Below are positions 11,971 through 23,718 of a stretch of 64,000 nucleotides of DNA, in pieces. Source of the DNA: Artocarpus heterophyllus (lineage: Eukaryota; Streptophyta; Magnoliopsida; Rosales; Moraceae); the NCBI GenBank assembly GCA_025403435.1, contig CM046349.1:24985854-25049853 (forward strand), written 5' to 3'. Below the pieces are notes generated by a model. The model was not told the DNA's origin, did not search any database, and saw only the letters and a program-made list of their open reading frames with translations. The position numbers and the translations under genes were made by a program. The first letter of the stretch is position 1, and every line of letters starts with the position of its first letter.

Positions 11971-11978
11971 TTTATATA
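11971..11978 (-). promoter_or_regulatory. TATA box of the MS5-like pseudogene (relict promoter)
   Basis: TATATAAA on the minus strand lies about 360 bp upstream of the presumed ATG at 11608. A palindromic ACACGTGT (G-box-like core) lies 30-40 bp further upstream at 12009-12016. The promoter looks better preserved than the coding exons, so the locus could still be transcribed. Confidence 0.45.
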
Positions 11979-12619
11979 ATTACCAGCCGTTGGGTTGGGG
12001 AGATTAGTACACGTGTCATTCATCCGTTCGACCGCCTGAAAAATAAAGTGAAACTTAACTCGGGTGACGAATCTATTTGTGTATTATTTACAAAATATTT
12101 ATTAGAAAATAATAAATTTTCCATGTGTCTCTCCCAAAAAAAAAAAAAGAAAAGAAAAAGAGTTCATAATGTTAAGGAAGACATGTTAAAATGCTGCTTA
12201 AAATACCAAAAAAAAAAATGCTGCTTAAATTTTTTTATATTTATTACAATAATCTTTTCTCAAATATAATTCTTAAAATTTTTGGGATATTTGTATTCAT
12301 ATTTTTTTTTTTTTAAGGGAAAATGCATTTTGATAGGAGTCTAAATCAGTCCAAATAAAAAAGGCAACAAAATGAGGAGCGCCTCAATGCTTTGAACACA
12401 TGCTAGAGCTGGATATGCCAGCATGTGCTAGAGGATGAGCAACCGAATGACCCTCACGCTGCGTATAATTACAAACACAGCCAGAGCTTAAAGAAATAAT
12501 TCACGTACACCTTGCAAAATAAGGCTATCAAAAAAAATTCTCGTCAATGTGTCTTGATTAACCCTTTGAACAACATTTAGCGCATCGGACTCAACAAAGT
12601 GAAGTGGCAGCATCATGTC

Positions 12620-12937
12620 TCATACGAACTCCAAGCCTATTCCAACAGCAATACCCTCTGCCATATGAGGGCAATAGGAGCCTTTCACTTTCCTCAATGA
12701 ACACCTTTGAACCATACCTTTGGAATCTCTAATGACAACACCCACAAAGATAAATCCAACATCGTGTTGAACCGTCGCCTCCACATTCATCTTGAAAGTT
12801 CCAACCGGAGGGGCATTACATCTCTTCATGTCCCTCACCAGAGTAATCCTTTTTGCAGCAAGCGATTTAGAGCAATTATAATAATCACTGAGTAACCTCC
12901 CTGCCATGTCTAGTGCACAATATTGGCTCCTTCCCAT
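12620..12937 (-). pseudogene. LINE RNase H (RVT_3) domain fragment
   Basis: This 105-residue stretch contains PPVGTFKMNVEATV then VGVVIRDSKGMV and MAEGIAVGIGLEF, the core strands and the AE/EA helix of the RNase H domain that ends plant LINE polyproteins. It is separated by stops from the upstream zf-RVT part. The first catalytic acidic residue is conservatively changed (D to E). Confidence 0.8.
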
Positions 12938-13055
12938 GCGCTACTAAGTTGTGGTTCCACCATACGCACCGTACAAGAAAACAAAAAACACTTCACCCTT
13001 CTCAAAATGGGTCAGAGAGTTGACTCCTCCCAAATCTTCTTAGCCACTGAACAAC

Positions 13056-13683
13056 TCACAACACATGCCATGCAGACTCTTTAGCCTCTTCATGTTGCTT
13101 ACACCAGAGATCACAATTCACACCGCGCCTGGCCAAGTCCTCGAAGCACAGAAGAGTGTCATGGTAAGCTCTCCATATAAACATCTTAATCTTATTAGGG
13201 AGATGAAGGCTCCACAGGGTCCGCTGCCAATTGCTCTCGACACAGCCCATCGACGATGAAGGATTACCCTTTGCTTCCATAGCCACTCTATGACCTGATT
13301 TCACTGAATAGATCCCTTTGTCACCAAAATGCCACACAATTTTGTCTTCATAATTCTTTTGTCCCAATGGAATGCGAAGGATGACTTCACTATCCTCCGG
13401 CCACAGCAGTGACTCCACCAACTACCTATTCTACCTACCCTTTAAAATTAAATCGCCCACACAACCTGTCAAAGCTGCTAAATGCGATGCAGTAATGGGG
13501 CGTAACTTTCTCGGTCCTAGCAACCAAGAATCCGTGAAAATCCCTATCTTTAATATGTTCCCTACTCGCCAGCTCAAGCCCCATTTGAGCAATTCTTTTA
13601 CCCGCATATGATACTTCTCCAAGTGTAGGAAGAGTTATGTCCTGCCTCAGCCTCCATGAAAGAAGAATAGGGAAAATAATCAC
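13056..13683 (-). pseudogene. LINE RT-linker and zf-RVT fragment, frameshifted
   Basis: Two frames (13435-13683/13431-13622 and 13056-13421) together give the plant LINE region between RT and RNase H. It includes GLSWRVGNILKIGIFTDSWL, the usual 'W-R-[IV]-G-[ND]-G' linker, then GIYSVKSGHRVAM and the zinc-binding RGVNCDLWCK with a downstream H. At least one frameshift lies near 13430. Confidence 0.82.
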
Positions 13684-13815
13684 CTTAAAAATTCTACCAA
13701 TAAGTGACTGGGGAAAATTAAAGATAAGCGACCCTTGTTTAGCAAGGAGGGATTAATTAAAGAAGACAAAATTCTAAAATCCCATACCTCCCACATACTT
13801 GGAACCACACAACCT

Positions 13816-14091
13816 TTACCATCTCAACCAATGAATTTTCCTATCATCCTCTCCTCCATTACACCAACATCTCGTAATAAGAGCTTGTAACTCATGACAT
13901 AGCACTAAGGGGACTTTGAAAAAGTTTATAGCGTAAGTAGAAATTGCTTGGGCCACCGATTTAATGAGTATTTCTCTGTTGGGGTATGATTTGGTCATGC
14001 TCAAATCAAAAAACAAAGGCCTAATGAGGGTAGCCCACTGTGATTCAAGCAGATTGAGTTTATCAGGAGTGTTCGTGTGACACTTGAACAT
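13816..14091 (-). pseudogene. LINE reverse transcriptase C-terminal fragment
   Basis: The 91 residues resemble the thumb region downstream of the RT core: LSMTKSYPNREILIKSVAQA, ISTYAINFFKVPL and a W-rich ending. The catalytic FADD box would lie upstream and is not present, so the copy was truncated at insertion or later. Confidence 0.8.
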
Positions 14092-14100
14092 TTCTACTAC

Positions 14101-15472
14101 ATTGTAAATGTAACAATTAAAGGACTGTAATAAGCAAAATACAAGATATAAGGATTATTGTTTTAATTTGATTTTTGTGATAAATTTCATAAAAATAAAA
14201 ATAAGATTTTTAAAGATAAAAATCATGCCATAGTTTTAAACAAGAAATGAAGGATATGAAAATAAGCTAGAAAGCTTAATTGTTGCAAAATGTGTTGCAA
14301 CAAATGTTAAGACAAAAATACATTATAAGGAAAATACTATATAAATATATGAAAAATATACAGTATTAGAATAACGCAGTATAAGGATATACTGATAAAG
14401 TGATACAGTGTAAGAAATTACATTAATAAAGTTAAGCTGGTATGAAAATTATACTGCAAAAGCAATATAGTGTAAGGAATTAGACCATATAAAATTAAGT
14501 AGTATAAGAATTATACTATATGGAAGATATAGATGAGCAAAGAATACTGTGTAAGTTTATAACAATATAGAAAAAGTTTACTAGTAGTATAAGAAAAATG
14601 ATATTAGTATAACTTTGAACCGTTAAAAGGATGATGTATAGCCCACTTGATAACACCCTAAGGTGGAATTTTTTTCCACATCTCCCCTGTGATGGCCAGT
14701 TTTAGTATGTGGTGGAGACAAGTTTTTATTATTGCAATTACGTCTAACATTATGCTAAAATTGCAAAAAGGAGGCCTAGGTGATAAGGCTAAGTTTTTTC
14801 TCCATTATTTTTGCAAGAAACATGCAAAAATATACCAATTTTCTCCCAAAAGAAAACCGGTTCCTTCCCCCTCCCCTTATTTCACTCAAATATTTTTCAA
14901 AGATTCAACCTCCAAATCAAGTTTTATATCAAGCTCAAGTGATGCTGATCAAGATTGATCACTTTTGAGGTAAAAATCTCGACTTTGTCCTTATAGGTTC
15001 TTGGTGCTTTCTTGAGGTTTTAGGTGGATTTTTATAGGATATGTTATGATTATTGTCAAAGGTTTTTGAAAAGCTTTTAAGCACCAAAGAAGATGATAAA
15101 AAAGCCTTGGAAAAGCTTGGGTAAATTCTTAAACCCTAGTCTTGAAAATATGTTATTTTCATGAATTAAGATTATGGTTTGTAATCTTTTTTGGACTAAG
15201 GCATGTATAAGAGATTTTGTGACATAATTGTATTATGGGTTGTGTTGATGATGGAAAGATCAAAAACTATGGTCTAAGGTTAAAAAGACAAAGTGTGACA
15301 ACTTTGTCATAAACACTAAGTTTAAGTAAACTAAGTGTTTCATGAAATGCTTTTAACCATCACATGAAAAGAAAACTCTATGGCGCGATTGTTTTATACA
15401 TTGAGTAATTGATTAAATGTTTGAAAATCTTTAAATGAGATTAAACCTTAGGAAATCAAACTAAGATAAGTT
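14101..15472 (+). repeat. probable gypsy-type LTR fragment with degenerate AGTATAA repeats
   Basis: AT-rich and non-coding. The segment 14320-14610 is a run of degenerate units around GTATAAGAATTATACT. From about 14680 there is a leader-like layout (a pyrimidine-rich 5'UTR-like block, then AGGTAAAAATCTCG and long T/G-rich sequence) like that of the big LTRs at 23.7-28.2 kb and 56.9-58.6 kb. It ends exactly where the truncated copia LTR begins. The open stretch at 14689-14958 is not recognised as a protein. The LTR assignment is by general architecture only. Confidence 0.35.
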
Positions 15473-16233
15473 TGTTAGAAACCATGAATGCAATGGAAAT
15501 AAAATTTTACTCAAAGCCTTTTTTTAAAACAAGTTAGATATGCTAAGTACATAAATTAATAAAAGATCTTTCGTACCCTTTTAGTAGACCAAAACACTGC
15601 CGAAAACTACAATTAGAGAATTCTATCGAAAGAGCTTCAACCAATCGGTCTTCCTTGTTATTCTATTTCTATGATCAGAATAAGGGTGGTCGCATGTCAT
15701 TCATTTTTTCCTCAAGAGATCTTTCCTTCCAACCACTTCAGAAAACCAAAAGCTAAAGTACGGGATGTTGAACTATAGCTCTATGGGAGTTCTAGAGTTT
15801 CTCTCACTAGAATACTCTCTCTAAACTTTTCAAGTGATCTAAGGAGCAATAGAAAAATAGTTCCTTTTTTATAGTGGTCAATTTAGGGTACTCCTTATCA
15901 GATTTAGCCTCAAAATTCGAATCAGATTCAAAATCCAAGCTGAAAACAAGTCAAACACGTTTTGCTAAAAAAGCAGGTATGATCGACTGCAGCATCATGG
16001 CCCAGTAGCCAAACACGTTTTCGAAGTTCTCAAATATTTTTTATTCAACTGATTTAAACCGATTGGACAAATCTTATCTTATTTAACTTTATAGAGCCTC
16101 AATTTTAATTCAAATAAGTCAATAGAAAAGTTATTAGATTAAAACAGTCATATACAGATAACCCATACAAAATAAATCTATTTTAAATAATTTAACATGT
16201 TTATCTTGAATTAAAAAATTCAACATGCTTTTA
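15473..16233 (-). repeat. truncated copia LTR, diverged relative of 3860-4640
   Basis: It starts with TGTTAGAAA at the exact LTR terminus and then follows the LTR at 3860-4640 in order. Shared blocks include GAGCTTCAACCAATCGGTCTTC against GAGCCTCAACTAACTGGTCTTC, TCTCCTTCCAACCA, AAAGCTAAAGT, and AGCCTCAATTTTAATTCAAATAA near the far end. Homology stops at about 16233, where gypsy pol starts. About 1.2 kb of the LTR is missing. Confidence 0.85.
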
Positions 16234-18640
16234 CCCCGAGCTGTCGGGTAATTCCTAAACCAATGATTAGGGCCTCATATTCTGCCTTGTTTTTAGAGGC
16301 TTTGATATCAAATTGAGGGGTATAGCTGGTCTTATACTCCTTTGGGCCGACTAGGACCAGTCCGACAAGCAAGCCATCCACACTAGAGATCCGTTAACAA
16401 AAAGCTTTCATTCGCCTACTCAGCTTCCTTGGAAATACTGCTAAACTGGTCGGGTTCCTCCATGGGCACCTTATCAGATGACGTTACGACCTAGCTGGAC
16501 TCGGTGAACTCGATGATGAAATCCGCAAGGTCTTGTGCCTTGATAGTTGTGTAGGGGACAAATTGAACCACGAACTCTCCTAGTTCGACTGACTACTTTC
16601 CCATCAAACTAGAGATCTCTGGATTTTGGAGGGCTTTTTGAAGTGTATATTTGTCAGTACCCTAATAAAGTGACCTTGGAAATATGGTCAAAGCTTCTGA
16701 ACAAAGGTGGTTAGGGCTAAGGCCAACTTCTTTGAGGGCATATATTTCTCCTCGGCTCCTTGAAACATCTTGCTGGTGTAGTACATGGGCTTCTGGATCT
16801 TCTCTCCTTCTCATACCAAGACGAAGATCACCACCTTATTGGACACTACAAAATAGGCATAAAGTGTCTCTCCCAAAAGACGATTAGATAGGAATGGAGG
16901 CATTGCTAGATACCTCTTAAGGCTTTAAAGGCTTCTTCTCATTCTCCACTCTACTTTAACCTCCCTTTAAGTGCTTGAAAAAAAAGACAACACTTATCGG
17001 TGGACCAAGAGATGAATCGGGAGAGAGTAACCTCCATTCCAATGAGCTTCTAGACTTTCTTGACCATACGGGATGAATGCATGTCCATAATAGCTTAAGT
17101 CTTGGCTAGGTTAACCTTTATTGCTTTATGGTTGACCATAAATTCAAGAAATTTTCTAGATTCCACACAAACGTACACTTAGCTTGGTTAAGCTTTATGT
17201 TGTACTCCCTAATAATGTCAAAGCATTCTCAAAGATTCTTAATTTGACTCTCTGCTCAAATGGATTTGACTAGCATGTCATCCACGTATACTTCCTTGGT
17301 CTTCTCAATCTGTCTGGAAAACATCTTATTCACCAGGTCCTAGTAAGTGGCTCCAGTGTTCTTTAACCCAAATGACATGACAACATAATAGAACAACCCT
17401 TAGTTGGTCATGTATGCCGTCTTGATCTAGTACTCCTCGACTATCCTGATATGGTTGTATCCCAAGTTGGCACCCATAAAGCTGAGTAGCTCATGCTTGG
17501 CTATTGCATCGATCAACTTATTGATCCTCAGCAGGGGAAATAATCCTTTGGGTAGGCATTGTTTATGTTCGTAAAACTAATGTAGGCCTACCACTTTTTG
17601 TTAGCCTTTTTGACCAAGATGACGTTTTCTAATCACTTAAGATAGGTAACTTCTTAGATGAAACTAGCATTGAGCAATTTCTAGACCTCTTCATTGATGG
17701 TTGAATATTGTTTGCGGTTGAATGTTCTCCTCTTTTAGATGGCTGACTTCTGGTTATGGTTCACATTAAGGTAATGGCAGATTATATCTAAGTCAATGCC
17801 GAGCATGTCCTTGCGGAACTATGCAAATACATCTCGATACTCCTTAAAGAAGTTCTCTAGGTCAGCTCAAATCTTGAACTTTAGCCCAGAACTAATCATA
17901 ACCGTTTAGTGGGGTGCTTGGGGTCTAGATGAAAAGGAATAAGGTCCTCCACAAGAGTTGCTTGGACTTCTTCCCCTCGTAGCCTCAGGGTCTAGTCAGA
18001 GAGAATTTTTGTCTCCTCGAAAACTAGGAACTTAGTCTTGTCACCTTGCAAATGGTTGAGATGTTCATCTGTCGAGCGATAGCTTCCTTGATAGCCTTGA
18101 CGTAGCATTCCCATGATATCTTTTGCACGGTCTATCTACTTCATGCCTATCCCGAGCTGGGAATTTCTTGGTGAGGTGATAGGTAGAGATTGTGGCCTTT
18201 AGAGGATTAAAAGTTGGCCTGCTGATGATGATGTAATGCTGAGATGGCTATCAATGACTAGGAATTTCAATAGACGGGTGACCCGTACTTAGCACTCTCC
18301 AAAGGTGATGGGCAAAGTAACCAACCCAACAGCTTGAGCATATTCTCCAAAGAATCTATATAGAGGTGTACGGACGGGGACCATCACTACATTGCTAATC
18401 TTTATCTGATCATAAGCTTGCTTGAACAAGATGTTAGGAAAAGTCCCATTGTCAACTAGAACATGTCGAAGTGTGTTGTTAGTGATTTGGAGTTTGTAGA
18501 CTAGGGTATTATTGTGCGGGTGGAACAGGTGGTCAGTTTCTTCTTCCACAAAAGTTATAGGGTATCTTCTTATCGGCACACCTTGTTGATGTACTTGGAC
18601 ATATTTATGTAGTCCCTTTGTTCAACCAATCTGACCTCTC
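16234..18640 (-). pseudogene. Tat-type pol: protease, RT and partial RNase H, broken
   Basis: The protease piece at 18289-18579 has HPHNNTLVYKLQI, LVDNGTFPNILF (active-site D-N-G, with the usual S replaced by T) and TPLYRFFGE. The RT shows the catalytic VYVDDMLVK at about 17273-17291, surrounded by stops. The partial RNase H contains AEYEALIIGL at about 16265-16300. These are hallmarks of Tat-clade gypsy pol. No open frame is long enough for function. Confidence 0.85.
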
Positions 18641-19865
18641 AGGCATATGTTTATCGGCAGCTAGCAGTGTCCTCGGTAACTAGCCCACCAAAGATTGTAT
18701 GTACAATGTTTGAGAGATCTAGGGTGTTCACACCATTATCCTAGTTCTGTCTCCTCAAACAATCATCCCAACCAGCCTAGTCGTTTCTTCTCCCTGCATT
18801 ACTAGGAGCTAGAACTCATTCCACAAATTCCCACATATTGTCATTCCCAATAAGGGGCTCAATCTAATCTTTGAGTTGGAGCATTCTTGGGTCGTGTGGT
18901 TAACATCCTTGTGAAAGTTGCAGAACTTGTTCAGATCTTGTTTTCCTTGGTTTCCTTTTAGTTGAGGTGGGTTAGTCAAAAGATTCTAGTTACTAACTTG
19001 ATTTAACACCTCGTTGATGGTTGTGATCAGTAGAGTATAGGTCTAAAACTTTTAGATAAGTGTCTTCGACTTCTTTTGGTTAGGCCTCTGCTGCTCGGCA
19101 GATGCCTTCTTGTTCTTCTTTCCTTTCTTGTTGCCCCCTCTATCCTAGAAACTCTGTAGTACTACTCAGCGTCAACATGCCTCTAAGCAAAGGCGAGAAT
19201 CTGAGGGAACGTACTTGACTGGTCTATTACAAGTGACTAGAGCAGTTTGTTATTTTGAAGACCTTCTCAGAAAGCATGCTTAAGTGTCCTATCTTTGCAA
19301 TTCTTGACCTCTAAAGTTGCTCGGGTAAACTAGTTAAAATATTCCCAAATAGCTCCTTGTTTGCATATTTTACAATTTACAAATGGGTGATTTCCTTCTT
19401 TCTCGACCAGGAGGTAACAAAAGCGACCAAGAATGCCTTAGATAGCTATTAGAAGGAACTCATGGTCCTTGGATCTATGCTTTTGAACCACTACCGAGCG
19501 ACACCAATTAATGTCAATGCAAAGGCCTCCCACATTGCTGTGTTGTTAGCGTTCTAAAGGAGCATATGTCCCCGATAAGTTTCAAGGTGCTTGTCAGCAT
19601 TTGTGGTGTCATTGTATGTTTGTGTGTCAAGAGGCGGACTACTTTTGTAAGTTCTCTGATTGAATCATTTGCATACCAAATAGACTCATCCCTACTGACA
19701 TTGTCGACTATCTTAGACTGAGCAGCTTGGGGCCTCCTACCCTGGTCTTGAGAAGGTAGGTCTTGGTTAGCAATATTTCCCAATCCCTTTAGTCAGGCTC
19801 AATTGTCCTTGATTTGTCCCTTGGTCAGCATGGGGGGTATGTTGCAAATGCTAAAAGGGCTTAGC
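18640..19865 (-). pseudogene. Tat-type gag, broken
   Basis: The position between leader and protease, plus remnants such as RDESIWYANDSIRELTKVV (19514-19783), give a gag. Stops occur throughout. The large gag with a C-terminal cysteine/histidine motif expected in this clade is better seen in Tat copy 2 (about 41030-41100). Confidence 0.6.
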
Positions 19866-19889
19866 GCCATCCTTCTAGCACCAAATTTA

Positions 19890-20545
19890 ATACTCTTGAA
19901 TTATTAACACCATGTATGACTGCACACCGTGGTCAGACTACCTTTTTAGCCTTTACACATCTTGTGCTGGTTGGACCTGTAAGAAGAAGGGCCACCTAGG
20001 AAGTCAAGGGGCCATCAATGTGGTACCCACCAGAGGCTCTTTTACGCTCAAGTTAGGTATCTATTCGACATAGAGAGAGGCAGGGAATAGGCTAGAGAGT
20101 CCACTTACTTTGAAGGTGGAATTAATACTCCATGGACCGAGTGTGAGGCAAGTTTGCCTTGTAACCCGAGTGTACCATGGTATGATGCTAGGGTGACAGG
20201 TGACAGGTGTCACAATCTCAAGGTGTAGAGGATTCCTCATTGGAGGGTCGATCTAATGCCACATAGTGGACTTAGGAAGGCCATCCACCTCCGCATGTAG
20301 GGGTTATTGCATTCAAGGTAACCCGTTCCGATGACCTGACCAGGATAGTAAGGTCGATAGATTAGTCCTTACTGCTACATTGGTCTCCTCGTACCGGGAA
20401 GGCCTCATATGTTCTCAACTGGCCAGGCGGCTTGGCAACCTTGATGATGTGTGATAGCCGTCTATGCCGAGTATGCTACTCAGTACGCTCCCTAGGGAGG
20501 TTCTCAACTAGTAGGCCCAAGGACAACCCCTGCGGTATTTATGTC
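19890..20545 (-). repeat. 5' LTR of Tat copy 1
   Basis: The minus strand reads GATACCTAACTTGAGCGT, then ACCACATTGATGGCCCCTT and GGTGTGCAGTCATACATGG. These blocks recur in the same order in the LTR at 48806-49418 (TACCTAACTTGAGTGTCGA, ACCACATTGATGCCCC, GTGTGCAGCCACATATAG). The 'ACTTGAG-GTCG' box near the end is typical of Tat LTRs. The upper boundary is placed where balanced GC gives way to AT-rich DNA and is approximate. Confidence 0.75.
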
Positions 20546-20659
20546 ATTTTGTCTAATTTTTTTATTTATAAAGTACAGTTTGTTAAATTTAAAAGATACT
20601 GTTTTGTAGTTTCCAAAAGTAGATAGACAAATTAAAAAATAATAACAACTAGAGATATA

Positions 20660-22330
20660 TTCATGTAAGTAATAAATTCATGAGAGATCCCTAAATTCTT
20701 TTTTCTCTCTAGAATTAAACCCTGTGGTCAAATTTATCCTGTAAATGTCCTTGAACTTAACAAATGTCTCATATATGGTTCTTGTTTTAAAATTTTGGAT
20801 AAAAACCATTTAATTAAATTAGATAGAAGTTATGATTTTTCAATTATTTTAAGGGTTTTTTATCATTTTGGTACTTATATTTTAAAGAAATATCATATTG
20901 ATACCCTGTTGGTTGGAAAATATCAAAAATGGTATCTTGTAATTTTTGAAAATATCATTTTGGCACCCCAAGTCCATGTTTTGCGATGTGAAATTTTCAA
21001 CTTACCCTTTTATGGATGAACCCCAAATTATTTTGAAAACTATAAGAGAAAATAAATGCAAATAATGCGAAAAGAATGCATAAGTTCATACATATGCTTT
21101 TCTTTGATGAGTTTTGTTTAATCTTTTGTTTTGATTTTCTATTATAGTTTTATAAAATTAATTTAGGATTAATAAATAAAAGGGTAAAAAGAAAATTTCA
21201 CGTTAAAAACCACAAACTCAGGGCAAAAATGATATTTTGAAAAATATAAGGTATTATTTTGATATTTTTCAAACAGCAAGGTACCATTACAAAGTTTCTC
21301 TAAAACAGAGGGTCCTAAAATGATAATATCTGTTATTTGAAAGGATTAAGAATACTCTTAACAGTTTTTTATTTTATTAAGGGTCTCTAAACATTTTTTT
21401 TTTCCTCTCTACACGAGACATTAGGTTTTGTTTTTATTACTCTTACACTTTTTTTTTTTATTGGAGGTCCCTAAATCTTTTTTCCCTCTCTAAGATTAGT
21501 TCTTGATTTTTTTTTTTCCTTCTACAATTAGTCTCGAAGTTACTATTTTTTAACCAAATTTTATGTGAGAGAATTTACACTCAAACTGATCTAACACCTC
21601 TTGCTTTCAGTTAATCGTTTTGAAAATTATTATTATTATTGTTACAATTGGACAATTACACATTTCTACCAAGAAATATAAATTGTACGAAATTATTTTC
21701 TACCAACTATATACATAATTATTTTCTTATGCAGTTGCATCAGTGTACATAATTGCAAGCAATACGCTCTTTTGTAAATTTTGCTCGATGTATTGCGCCT
21801 TCTGGATCGAATTATGTTTTCGCTTATTGTATGAAATCTCATCACGATAGAAGATTTTTTTATGAAGAAAGCGTTACTGCTTTCGTGGCATTTAAAAAAT
21901 AAGGTTGGAATGGAATAAAGTAAATGTGGTGTAATATCCATCAGCTAGGGGACAAAAATAAAGGTGGTAATAATTCCTCAATCGTTAAAATATTGGGATG
22001 GATTAATGTTACAAAAAAAAATCACTCACTGCTAATAGAAAGAAAAAAAAAAACTAATGACTAGTTTTAGAGAAAAAAATATTTAGATGCCTCTAATAAA
22101 ATAAAAAAAAAAGTGTAAAAGTAAACGTAATCCTTTAAAATAATCCAAAAATCATAATCATTATTCAATGTAACGGTTTCCATCTAAATTTTTAACACAA
22201 GAACTATATATGAGGCACTTTTGCAGTTCAAGTACTATTTGCGAAACAAAATTTAACTATAAGGACTAATTTTAGAGAGAAAAAAGAATTCAAGGACTTC
22301 TAATAAATTTATTACTTTATGTAATTAACC
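20660..22330. mobile_element. nested foldback (palindromic) element
   Basis: The outer arms at 20660-20851 and 22132-22330 are inverted repeats: TCTTTTTTCTCTCTAGAATTA on the left against TCTTTTTTCTCTCTAAAATTA read from the right, followed by CATATATGGTTCTTGTTTTAAA against CATATATAGTTCTTGTGTTAAA. A second inverted pair, 20861-21013 and 21178-21325, sits just inside the left arm (ATATCATTTTGG, GTTTGAAAAATATCAAAA). A third, shorter pair is visible (about 21430-21520 against 22020-22110). No ORF of note is present. This is a MITE/foldback structure inserted into another one; the transposon superfamily is not determined. Confidence 0.78.
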
Positions 22331-23718
22331 TAAATTTTATATCTGAAAGTACACGTTTGATACTGGTTTTGAAATAATTTTGTTTTAAGTAAGAAAAGAA
22401 TTAGAATTTTTTACAAATGTTGTTACAACTGTTTCTAATATTGTGTTTTTTCTCTTTTTAGATATTGTTTTAGATTAAAAAAAATTATAATTATGCAGCA
22501 ACTTAAAAATACAACTTATTATTTTTAGATAGCTTTAAAATAAAAAGTATAAAAATTTTAAAAAAAACCCAAAAAAATTACGTTTTTTAAAAGAGAAGAA
22601 CAAAATCAACCACCTAACATAATTTCTCAAGTTTTATTTTGTTTATTTTTCCCATAGCAAAATAGCTTAAAGTTAAATGGGAAAATAAGTGATGAGAAGT
22701 AGTCACGCAAGGTAATTATTGAATAGACTTTTAGATCAAACCAACCAGTCCAATAAAATCTAATATATTTTTGGTGGATAATCGATCTCAATTGGATTGA
22801 ATTGAATGTTAACTCTTAAAAATTGATGTAGATTGAATTTGATGTTCATTTTACTTTCATAATATCCAATCCAATTCAATCCAATCCAACTTTTATTTAT
22901 ATTACCTATATATATATTTATATTATTGGTCCAAAATTAAAAGTTGTTAATTGTCTATATATTTATACACACCAAATAAACCTCATAATATACATACAAT
23001 ATCCATTCTCTTAATTTTGCTTCAACTTTTTTCAAACTTGGTGTGTTTGTATATTCAAAGAGTGTGTTGTTGATGTTTATTATCAAAAAGAAGAGTAGAC
23101 ATGGAGATTGAATCTATAGATTATATTTTCTTGTTTATTGAAGTCTGAACTTTTTATGCTCATTGGTTTATGACTTCATTTTCTTTGAAATGTTGGATGT
23201 TCATTCAACTTTGCAGTTTGTAATTTATGGATGTTAATTTTTGCTTCTTTTTTTTTTAAATTGTAGTTAAGCTATGTTAAAAAGGTAATATGCATAGGTC
23301 AAACATGAAAAACTAAAGCGGGTAGATATATACAAAAGTCTTAACTTTAAAACTAATTGGATCAATCCAATTCAAACCGACCACAACATACGCTATCATT
23401 AGATTGAATTAGATAAAATTTTTAAAAACCGACCTTTTATTGGATTGGATATTTATTTTCTAAAATAGATTGAATTTGGTTGGAACAAAACAAATTATAT
23501 GAATATCTTTAACATATATATTAAGTGAGAAAAGGTTTCTAACATTGTTCCTACCTTAAACATCATTTTGTAGCTACGTGTCAGCTCATAGGCTAAATTC
23601 AAATTGGTATACACGTGTCTTAAGGGAATTTGCAAAGAAAAAGCATGATCATATATTCGGCCACACGGGGTTCATGCCAACATGGGAGTGGAGAATGTGG
23701 TGGGACTCATTGGCTATC
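22331..23718. other. intergenic AT-rich DNA with ATTGGATTGAAT-type repeats
   Basis: No gene. Between about 22735 and 23490 there are scattered direct and inverted copies of CCAATCCAATTCAATCCAAT-like sequence (22862-22890, and reversed copies at 22793-22806 and 23435-23450). These suggest another old MITE, but I could not set its ends. Confidence 0.45.

Larger units (their letters stand above)
12302..14100 (-). mobile_element. 5'-truncated LINE retrotransposon, 3' end with poly-A
   Basis: On the minus strand three LINE pol pieces come in the expected order. They are the end of the reverse transcriptase (14091-13816, KSYPNREILIKSVAQAI), the zf-RVT region (13683-13056, IYSVKSGHRVAME, WRTLWSL-type with WRAYHDTL and a CxxxxC-H cluster), and a plant RNase H (12937-12620, MNVEATVQHDVGFIFVGVVIRD). 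A run of 13-14 T on the plus strand at 12302-12314 is the poly-A tail at the 3' end. Frameshifts separate the pieces. The first RNase H aspartate (MNVDA in intact relatives) is E here. The 5' end stops near 14100, so endonuclease and most of the RT are absent. I could not see a target duplication. Confidence 0.88.
16234..20545 (-). mobile_element. Ty3/gypsy Tat-type element, 3'-truncated (Tat copy 1)
   Basis: On the minus strand: 5' LTR (20545 to about 19890), leader with a TTGGTGCTAGAAGG block (about 19865-19885), gag, protease (18579-18289), reverse transcriptase and part of the RNase H (to 16234). Integrase and the 3' LTR are missing; the element ends abruptly inside RNase H against a copia LTR fragment. 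The coding parts are riddled with stops. The LTR, protease and RT are clearly related to the plus-strand element at 40.9-49.4 kb. Confidence 0.87.
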
